From BS750m-G4 sp964472195 (GTDB taxonomy: Bacteria; Bacteroidota; Ignavibacteria; Tepidaquicellales; Tepidaquicellaceae), in NCBI GenBank assembly GCA_964472195.1, contig CAYYJH010000030.1, forward strand, positions 1 to 31,073: DNA of 31,073 nucleotides. Reading direction: 5' to 3'. The translations under genes were made by a program, and so were the position numbers. The notes beneath the pieces were generated by a model. The model did not search any database and had not been told where the DNA came from. It saw nothing but the letters and a program-made list of their open reading frames with translations. Shown here piece after piece: positions 25,409 to 31,073 of the stretch; position 1 is the first letter of the stretch; each line of letters begins with the position of its first letter.

Positions 25409-26902
25409 TTGCAACAACAGATATTAAACAGCCTGAGTAATTTTTTACCGGAAGCAACAATTGTTATTACATTAATTGTTTGTTTGGTATTCGATTTAAT
25501 TCTCAGAAGAAAATCAGTTTTGATTTCAATTCTTGCTATCATCGGGTTGATAGTTAGTTTCTGTTTTGTTACACAGCAGACTGGTCTTAAAGAGAGTTTG
25601 TTTTATGGTATGATAGTAATTGATCCTTATTCACTATTCTTTAAATATCTGTTTATTGTCTCAACAATTTTTGTAATAGTATTTGCTGAATCATCTAAGG
25701 AAATTAAGCATTCAGTACATAAGAATGAGCATGTTATGCTTATTCTTACACTAACACTGGGGGCTTTCTTAATGGCTTCTTCTATTAATCTTTTGATGAT
25801 GTACTTATCACTCGAAACAGTCAGTATTGCATCGTATATATTAGCAGGATATACAAAGGAAGTAAAACGCTCTTCGGAAGCTTCGATGAAATATGTGATT
25901 TATGGAGCGGCTTCTTCAGGAATCATGTTGTATGCGATCTCTATGCTGTACGGTTTTACGGGCACTTTGAATATTTTTGAAATAAGCAGTTTTTTAGCAC
26001 AGACTGATTCAGGCAATCCTGTGGTCATTGTGTCAATTATTATGATTACAGCAGGTTTTGGTTATAAAATATCTTCTGTTCCGTTTCATTTTTGGACTCC
26101 CGATGTTTATGAAGGTGCACCGATTCCAATCACAACTTTTCTTGCTGTGACTTCTTCAGCAGCAGGTTTTGCTGTTTTGATTCGATTCTTTAATATTACT
26201 TTTCTTGAATCATTTCAATTAGGATTGAACGGAAGCTGGCAGGTAATTGGTTCAATCAAATGGACTGAAATAATTGCTGTGCTTTCGGTAGCATCTATGG
26301 TAATAGGAAATTTTGTTGCTATATGGCAAACCAGTTTAAAACGTCTTCTGGCTTATTCCTCTATTGCACATTCCGGGTATTTGATGCTTGGTTTAGTAGT
26401 AGCTAACCAGATGGGTCTTGCAGCAATGTTAATATATCTATTTGCTTATTTATTTATGAATCTTGGAGCGTTCTACGTTGTAATTTTGATTTCGAATAAG
26501 CTTAACACCGATGAGATGGATAGTATGCAGGGTTTTGCGTATCGTTCACCGCTCGTTTGTGCTGCTATGGGAATATTTATGTTTTCTCTTTCGGGAATTC
26601 CTGCGACTGTCGGTTTTATCGGGAAATTTTATATTTTCGCAGCTCTAATAAATTCAGACATGATATGGCTTGCAATTATTGCAATGCTAAATAGTGTCGT
26701 GTCTTTATTCTTTTATATAAAAGTCTTAAAAATAATGTACCTGAAGAAACCATTAGAAGATGCTGAATCGAAGATTAGTTATGGTTTTGGTTATAACCTG
26801 GTACTTATTCTTTTAGCTGTACCTACCATTTTATTCGGGGTTTATTTCGCTCCAATTCTCAAATTTGCAGAATCATCGGTAGCAATGTTTGGAATAAATT
26901 GA
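25409..26902 (+). CDS. nuoN: NADH-quinone oxidoreductase subunit N
   Basis: This is the third antiporter-like pumping subunit (ND2), 497 aa with about 14 membrane helices. MYLSLETVSIASYILAGY carries the conserved glutamate, FHFWTPDVYEGAPIPITTFL is the broken-helix region and WQTSLKRLLAYSSIAHSGYL holds the pump lysine. TTG at 25409 is the likely start: it gives a normal N-terminus and no better codon lies nearby. It is the last nuo gene; glmS starts 83 bases later with its own ribosome binding site. Confidence 0.95.
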   Translation: MQQQILNSLSNFLPEATIVITLIVCLVFDLILRRKSVLISILAIIGLIVSFCFVTQQTGLKESLFYGMIVIDPYSLFFKYLFIVSTIFVIVFAESSKEIKHSVHKNEHVMLILTLTLGAFLMASSINLLMMYLSLETVSIASYILAGYTKEVKRSSEASMKYVIYGAASSGIMLYAISMLYGFTGTLNIFEISSFLAQTDSGNPVVIVSIIMITAGFGYKISSVPFHFWTPDVYEGAPIPITTFLAVTSSAAGFAVLIRFFNITFLESFQLGLNGSWQVIGSIKWTEIIAVLSVASMVIGNFVAIWQTSLKRLLAYSSIAHSGYLMLGLVVANQMGLAAMLIYLFAYLFMNLGAFYVVILISNKLNTDEMDSMQGFAYRSPLVCAAMGIFMFSLSGIPATVGFIGKFYIFAALINSDMIWLAIIAMLNSVVSLFFYIKVLKIMYLKKPLEDAESKISYGFGYNLVLILLAVPTILFGVYFAPILKFAESSVAMFGIN

Positions 26903-26985
26903 TTTTGCCATATCTTAAAGGATTTGAAATTAAAAAAATTATTTATAACTTGATTAGTTTATTAATTTATCAGGAGTAAAATAGT

Positions 26986-28824
26986 ATGTGCGGTATTGTT
27001 GGATATATAGGAAAAAGAAATGCACTTCCTATATTAATCGAAGGTTTAAAAAGGCTTGAGTACAGAGGTTATGATTCCGCCGGTGTTTCAATAATTAATA
27101 AAAATAACGAAGTTAAGAGCTTTAAAAAGGTTGGTAAAGTTTCTGATTTGGAAAAAAGTCTTGATAAAGATGTCTACCTGGGGCATATTGGGATTGGTCA
27201 TACAAGGTGGGCGACTCATGGCGAGCCGAATGATGTAAATGCACATCCTCATTACGATATGGACGATAAAATTATGATAGTCCATAATGGAATAATTGAA
27301 AACTATAAAACGATAAAGAATAAGCTTTCTCAGGAAGGAGTTAAATTTAATACTGATACAGATACGGAGGTTCTCGCTAATCTAATAAGCTACAAATATA
27401 AGAAAACAAATAATTTCGAAGTTGCTGTTAGATTATCGCTTATTGAGATTGAGGGCACGTATGGAATAGCATGTTTATGTGTTGGTGAACCGGATAAAAT
27501 AATTGTCGCCAGGAAAGGAAGTCCCTTAATGCTTGGAATCGGTAATGAAGAACTGATAGTTTCTTCTGATGCATCAGCAATAATAAATCACACAAAGAAC
27601 GTGATGTATCTTGAAGACGGTGAAATGGCTGTTTTAGGAAAGAATGGCTTCCAGTTAAAGACTACTGAAGATAAAGATATTTTTAGAAACGTTGAAGTTC
27701 TCGATTTTATTCTCGATGAAGTCGAAAAAGCGGGATACGAGCATTTTATGCTGAAGGAAATATGTGAACAGCCGGAAACAATACAAAACACATATAGAGG
27801 AAGAATTAACTTTGATACCGGTGTTGTAAAACTTGGAGGTTTAGAAAGCGTTTTTGATAAACTGTTAAATGCAAAAAGAATAATAATAACAGCGTGTGGA
27901 ACAGCCTGGCATGCCGGTTTAGCGGGTGAGTATATGATAGAACATTTTTGCAGAATTCCAACTGAAGTAGAATATGCTTCTGAGTTCCGGTACAGAAGAC
28001 CGGTAATCAATAAGGATGATGTAGTGATTTTAATTAGTCAGAGCGGTGAAACCGCAGACACCCTTGCAGCACTAAGGGAATCAAAAAAACACGGTGCAAC
28101 TACAATTGGAGTTGTTAATGTTGTAGGCAGTACAATAGCTCGTGAAGTAGATGCCGGGACATACATTCATGCAGGTCCTGAAATTGGAGTTGCATCTACC
28201 AAAGCTTTTACCTGCCAGATTATGTCTTTAGCGTTGATATCTTTGATGATAGCAGGTGAGAAAGAAACAATAAGTAAAGAGGAAATGATAAATTGTGTCA
28301 AAGAATTAAAGAAGGTTCCTGAACATATCAAGCATATAATTGACATGAAAAATGATTGTAAATATATTGCAGAAGAGTTCAAGAATGCTAAGAATTTTCT
28401 TTATTTAGGGAGGGGTTTTAATTTCCCTGTTGCTCTCGAAGGTGCTTTGAAACTTAAAGAAATATCTTACATACATGCAGAAGGTTATCCTGCTGCTGAA
28501 ATGAAGCATGGACCAATCGCTCTTATTGATGATAATATGCCTGTTGTGTTTATTGCACCAAAAGACAGGACTTATGATAAAATTATTTCAAATATTGAAG
28601 AAGTAAGAGCGAGAAAAGGAAAGATTATAGCACTTGCAAATGAAGGAGATGAGGAAATAAATAATTATTCTGATTATATTTTAAGAGTTCCATCAACGAT
28701 TAACTTATTTGCACCTATTATAAACGTAATTCCACTTCAGTTATTATCTTATTATATAGCAACAGCCAGAGGGTGTAATGTAGACCAACCCAGGAATCTT
28801 GCAAAGAGTGTAACCGTTGAATAG
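26986..28824 (+). CDS. glmS: Glutamine-fructose-6-phosphate aminotransferase (isomerizing)
   Basis: GlmS makes glucosamine-6-phosphate from fructose-6-phosphate and glutamine, the first step toward peptidoglycan and LPS amino sugars. The 612-aa protein has the Ntn glutaminase domain (about 2-220) with nucleophile C2 in MCGIVGYIG, plus TRWATHGEPNDVNAHPH and HNGIIENY. Two SIS domains follow (about 285-425 and 455-595), with SQSGETADTLAALRESK and EGALKLKEISYIHAEGY. The C-terminus DQPRNLAKSVTVE is the standard sugar-site tail. CAGGAG about 10 bases before ATG serves as ribosome binding site. No glmS ribozyme-like structure is visible in the 83-bp leader, as expected outside Firmicutes-type genomes. 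Confidence 0.97.
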   Translation: MCGIVGYIGKRNALPILIEGLKRLEYRGYDSAGVSIINKNNEVKSFKKVGKVSDLEKSLDKDVYLGHIGIGHTRWATHGEPNDVNAHPHYDMDDKIMIVHNGIIENYKTIKNKLSQEGVKFNTDTDTEVLANLISYKYKKTNNFEVAVRLSLIEIEGTYGIACLCVGEPDKIIVARKGSPLMLGIGNEELIVSSDASAIINHTKNVMYLEDGEMAVLGKNGFQLKTTEDKDIFRNVEVLDFILDEVEKAGYEHFMLKEICEQPETIQNTYRGRINFDTGVVKLGGLESVFDKLLNAKRIIITACGTAWHAGLAGEYMIEHFCRIPTEVEYASEFRYRRPVINKDDVVILISQSGETADTLAALRESKKHGATTIGVVNVVGSTIAREVDAGTYIHAGPEIGVASTKAFTCQIMSLALISLMIAGEKETISKEEMINCVKELKKVPEHIKHIIDMKNDCKYIAEEFKNAKNFLYLGRGFNFPVALEGALKLKEISYIHAEGYPAAEMKHGPIALIDDNMPVVFIAPKDRTYDKIISNIEEVRARKGKIIALANEGDEEINNYSDYILRVPSTINLFAPIINVIPLQLLSYYIATARGCNVDQPRNLAKSVTVE

Positions 28825-28893
28825 GATTTGATTTAAGTTTGTTATAAGACCTTTCAAATGAAATATTTTACCTAAAATTCTTTAATTCTTCAT

Positions 28894-28921
28894 TTGATAA
28901 AAAATTCATTTTAAGTATATT
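28894..28921 (+). promoter_or_regulatory. Promoter candidate for atpDC
   Basis: TTGATA (28894-28899) and TATATT (28916-28921) lie 16 bases apart, each matching the sigma-70 consensus at five of six positions, about 42 bases before the atpD ATG. The -35 box overlaps the right arm of a 9-bp inverted repeat (TCAAATGAA 28854-28862 with TTCATTTGA 28889-28897), which could be an operator or chance. Confidence 0.4.
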
Positions 28922-28962
28922 CATTTTTTATTATTTAAAAATTAATAAGTAACAAATATAAT

Positions 28963-30393
28963 ATGTCAGGTAATGGGATTAATAAAGGTCAGATAATTCA
29001 GGTGATTGGACCTGTAGTAGATATAGATTTTTCAGAAGGTTATCTCCCGGCTATAAATAATGCAATTCATATTAAGAGAACTACTATTGAAGGTACAGAA
29101 GGAACATTAGTTGTTGAGGTTCAGCAGCATTTAGGTGAATCGAGAGTGAGAACAGTTGCTATGGATTCAACCGATGGACTTGTTAGAGGTATGGAAGCGA
29201 TTGATACTGGTTCACCGATTATGGTTCCTGTTGGACAGGAAGTATTAGGAAGACTTTTAAACGTATTAGGTGAACCTATAGATGAAAAAGGTCCAGTTCA
29301 AACAAAAACGTCGTACCCGATCCACAGACCGTCTCCTGATTTTTCGGAATTATCAACCGAACAGGAAATGTTTGAAACCGGAATTAAAGTCATAGATCTG
29401 CTTGAGCCATATACAAAAGGAGGAAAGACCGGTCTTTTCGGAGGCGCCGGTGTTGGAAAGACAGTTATTATTCAGGAGTTAATTCATAATATTGCTAAAG
29501 AGCATGGTGGTTATTCGGTGTTTTCAGGAGTTGGTGAAAGAACAAGGGAAGGGAATGACCTGTATCTTGAAATGACGGAGTCCGGAGTTATAAATAATAC
29601 TGCACTTGTATTCGGTCAGATGAACGAACCACCCGGAGCAAGACAGAGAGTGGGTTTAACGGGTGTAACTATCTCTGAATATTTTAGAGATGAACTTGGA
29701 AAGGATATATTACTTTTCATCGATAATATTTTCAGATTTGTACAGGCTGGTTCTGAAGTTTCTGCATTATTAGGCAGAATGCCGTCGGCAGTTGGTTATC
29801 AACCAACACTTGCTTCGGAGATGGGTGACCTCCAGGAAAGGATTACTTCAACGAAGAAAGGTTCGATTACCTCGATCCAGGCTATTTACGTCCCGGCAGA
29901 TGATTATACGGACCCTGCTCCGGCGACAACGTTTTCGCATCTTGATGCTACTACGGAACTTGATAGGAAAATTGTGGAGATTGGAATATATCCAGCAGTT
30001 GATCCATTAGCATCAACATCGAGGATTCTGGATCCAAATATTGTTGGTGAGGAACATTATAATGTTGCTGAAGAAGTAAAACGAATTCTTCAAAATTATA
30101 AAGACTTACAGGACATTATCAATATACTTGGGATTGATGAATTGTCGGATGAAGATAAAATAACAGTTGCCCGTGCCAGGAAGATACAGAAGTTTTTATC
30201 GCAGCCTTTCCATGTTGCGGAGCAGTTTACAAATATCCCCGGCAAATATGTAAAGCTGGAAGATACTATTAAAGGATTTAAAGAAATTATCGAAGGTAAA
30301 CATGATGATCTTCCGGAGAATTCATTTTATATGGTTGGAACAATAGAAGAAGCAGTAGAAAAAGCAAAGAGTATTCAAGAGGATAACCAATAA
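28963..30393 (+). CDS. atpD: F1Fo ATP synthase subunit beta
   Basis: This is the catalytic subunit of the F1 head. The 476-aa protein has the beta-barrel N-domain (about 1-80), the P-loop GGAGVGKT at residues 160-167, the GERTREGNDLY motif with the catalytic glutamate, the Walker B strand ILLFIDNIFRF, and DELSDED in place of the usual DELSEED lever. All catalytic motifs are intact. atpC follows after 15 bases; no alpha, gamma, delta or Fo genes are in the window, so the operon is split, as known in Bacteroidota and Chlorobiota. Confidence 0.98.
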   Translation: MSGNGINKGQIIQVIGPVVDIDFSEGYLPAINNAIHIKRTTIEGTEGTLVVEVQQHLGESRVRTVAMDSTDGLVRGMEAIDTGSPIMVPVGQEVLGRLLNVLGEPIDEKGPVQTKTSYPIHRPSPDFSELSTEQEMFETGIKVIDLLEPYTKGGKTGLFGGAGVGKTVIIQELIHNIAKEHGGYSVFSGVGERTREGNDLYLEMTESGVINNTALVFGQMNEPPGARQRVGLTGVTISEYFRDELGKDILLFIDNIFRFVQAGSEVSALLGRMPSAVGYQPTLASEMGDLQERITSTKKGSITSIQAIYVPADDYTDPAPATTFSHLDATTELDRKIVEIGIYPAVDPLASTSRILDPNIVGEEHYNVAEEVKRILQNYKDLQDIINILGIDELSDEDKITVARARKIQKFLSQPFHVAEQFTNIPGKYVKLEDTIKGFKEIIEGKHDDLPENSFYMVGTIEEAVEKAKSIQEDNQ

Positions 30394-30408
30394 TCTTAGA
30401 TAAATAAA

Positions 30409-30810
30409 TTGGATAAGCTTTTAAATTTAGAAATAGTCAGTTCAGAAAAAGTAGCAGCTAAAGGGAAAGTTGAATCGATTTCGGCTCCCGGAACTGATGG
30501 CGAGTTTCAGGTGTTGTATAATCATGCTCCGCTTGTTGTTACATTAGGAATTGGTCAAATAAGATTGGTAAATGAATTTGGTGAAAAGTCATCATTTTCA
30601 ACGAGCGGTGGAATTTTTGAAGTAAGGGATAATAAAGTTACGATACTGGCTGAGACAATAGAAAATAAAGAAGAGATAGATATAGAGAGAGCGAAGAAGT
30701 CCATACAGAGAGCAGAGGACAGGTTGAAGGCTGGTGAAAAAGGAGTTGACATTATGCGTGCAAAGTATGCTATAAAAAGAGCATTGAACAGGTTGAAAAT
30801 AATTGAGTAA
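30409..30810 (+). CDS. atpC: F1Fo ATP synthase subunit epsilon
   Basis: This is the central-stalk subunit that couples rotation and can inhibit hydrolysis. The 133-aa protein has the N-terminal beta-sandwich (about 1-85, with SAPGTDGEFQVLYNHAPLV) and the C-terminal helical hairpin (IERAKKSIQRAEDRLKAG, then AKYAIKRALNRLKI). The length is standard. TTG at 30409 is the start, 15 bases after atpD. The 3' end of the gene contains the -35 box of a promoter candidate for tRNA-Lys. Confidence 0.95.
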   Translation: MDKLLNLEIVSSEKVAAKGKVESISAPGTDGEFQVLYNHAPLVVTLGIGQIRLVNEFGEKSSFSTSGGIFEVRDNKVTILAETIENKEEIDIERAKKSIQRAEDRLKAGEKGVDIMRAKYAIKRALNRLKIIE

Positions 30811-30821
30811 TAAAGTATAAA
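30793..30821 (+). promoter_or_regulatory. Promoter candidate for tRNA-Lys
   Basis: TTGAAA (30793-30798) and TATAAA (30816-30821) are spaced 17 bases, each five of six to consensus. Initiation would be near 30828, about 11 bases before the tRNA. The -35 box lies inside the last codons of atpC. Confidence 0.5.
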
Positions 30822-30838
30822 TTAGTAAATTATAGTAC

Positions 30839-30910
30839 GGGGCTGTAGCTCAGCGGTAGAGCATCTGCCTTTTAAGCAGAGGGTCGATGGTTCGAGACCA
30901 TCCAGCCTCA
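30839..30910 (+). tRNA. tRNA-Lys (anticodon TTT)
   Basis: The acceptor stem GGGGCTG (30839-30845) pairs with CAGCCTC (30903-30909) with one G-U, and A30910 is the discriminator. The anticodon arm TCTGC-CTTTTAA-GCAGA gives TTT; the T arm is GATGG-TTCGAGA-CCATC. CCA is not encoded. It lies 28 bases after atpC and is followed by a terminator and a damaged partial copy of itself. Confidence 0.97.
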
Positions 30911-30916
30911 CAGAGG

Positions 30917-30947
30917 AAGCCGAATTTCGAAAGGGATTCGGTTTTTT
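30917..30947 (+). terminator. Intrinsic terminator after tRNA-Lys
   Basis: AAGCCGAAT (30917-30925) pairs with ATTCGGTTT (30936-30944), with one G-U pair, and T residues run to 30947. The same stem and T run recur at the window end (from about 31042). Confidence 0.85.
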
Positions 30948-30952
30948 ATTTT

Positions 30953-31035
30953 AGATGGTAAAGAGCACTCCGATAAATCGGAGGTGTCGATGGTTCTTCC
31001 ATAGGAACTCCTTCGGAGGAGACCATCCAGCCTCA
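30953..31035 (+). pseudogene. Partial, rearranged tRNA-Lys copy with palindromic insertions
   Basis: GTCGATGGTTC (30986-30996) and everything from 31019 onward repeat the tRNA-Lys T arm, 3' acceptor strand and terminator. The 5' acceptor strand and first half of the D arm are missing. The anticodon arm is replaced by the palindrome CTCCGAT-AA-ATCGGAG (30968-30983). The T loop is split by a 22-base insert (30997-31018) made of two small hairpins, TTCC-ATA-GGAA and CTCC-TTC-GGAG. It cannot fold as a normal tRNA. Confidence 0.7.
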
Positions 31036-31073
31036 CAGAGGAAGCCGAATTTCGAAAGGGATTCGGTTTTTTA
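31019..31073 (+). repeat. Direct repeat of the tRNA-Lys 3' end and terminator
   Basis: These 55 bases are identical to 30894-30948, which cover the end of the tRNA-Lys T loop, the 3' acceptor strand and the terminator. The window ends inside the repeat, so its full length is unknown. Confidence 0.9.

Noticed and set aside
26903..26985. Possible glmS ribozyme or riboswitch in the glmS leader
   Set aside because: The 83-bp leader is AT-rich with no pseudoknot core, and the ribozyme is known from other phyla.
28854..28897. 9-bp inverted repeat after glmS as a terminator
   Set aside because: The stem is AT-rich with a 26-base loop and no T run directly follows, so I did not call a terminator; it is mentioned only with the atpDC promoter.
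1..31073. CRISPR array, phage genes or toxin-antitoxin pairs
   Set aside because: No regularly spaced short repeats, phage structural genes or typical small toxin-antitoxin pairs were seen; the only repeats are the elements listed.

Overview
The window is about 31 kb of AT-rich bacterial chromosome. All confident protein genes lie on the + strand. The gene content suggests the Bacteroidota/Chlorobiota/Ignavibacteriota side of the tree: an 11-subunit complex I set without nuoEFG, atpDC standing apart from the other ATP synthase genes, ammonia-dependent AsnA, many secreted or outer-membrane proteins, and frequent TTG starts with little Shine-Dalgarno sequence. The lineage is inferred from gene content and style; there is no rRNA or marker tree in the window.

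Layout. 1-5942: metabolic and envelope genes in close order: an M24 Xaa-Pro peptidase, a GT4-like glycosyltransferase, purD, a GalE-like sugar-nucleotide epimerase, and the MeaB/ArgK GTPase. 6082-7290: asnA with its own promoter candidate and a clear intrinsic terminator. 7445-12185: envelope biogenesis and secretion: a membrane-anchored PpiD/SurA-type prolyl isomerase, a probable outer-membrane beta-barrel protein and a secreted subtilisin-like protease, with terminators after the isomerase and the protease. 12207-12992: biotin ligase (birA). 13044-26902: complex I, nuoA-B-C-[unknown exported protein]-D-H-I-J-K-L, then an accessory block, then nuoM-N. 26986-30810: glmS, then atpD-atpC. 30839-31073: tRNA-Lys with a terminator, followed by a damaged partial copy of the same tRNA and terminator that runs to the window edge.

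The complex I genes encode the quinone-binding arm (NuoB, C, D, I) and the complete membrane arm (A, H, J, K, L, M, N), but not the NADH-oxidising module (E, F, G). Either another donor such as ferredoxin feeds the complex, or EFG lie elsewhere. With the F1 beta and epsilon subunits downstream, this is an energy-conservation neighbourhood.

The least explained part is the 2.7 kb between nuoL and nuoM. It holds two copies, 168 bp apart, of a roughly 106-nt element whose core is identical and which can fold into a closed multi-branched RNA ending in a terminator-like stem. Next comes a roughly 118-bp palindromic element with IS-like ends and a possible pseudoknot. A protein of unknown family, an endonuclease/exonuclease/phosphatase-family protein, tRNA-Leu(CAA), and a 19-codon ORF with a strong ribosome binding site overlapping the nuoM start complete the block.
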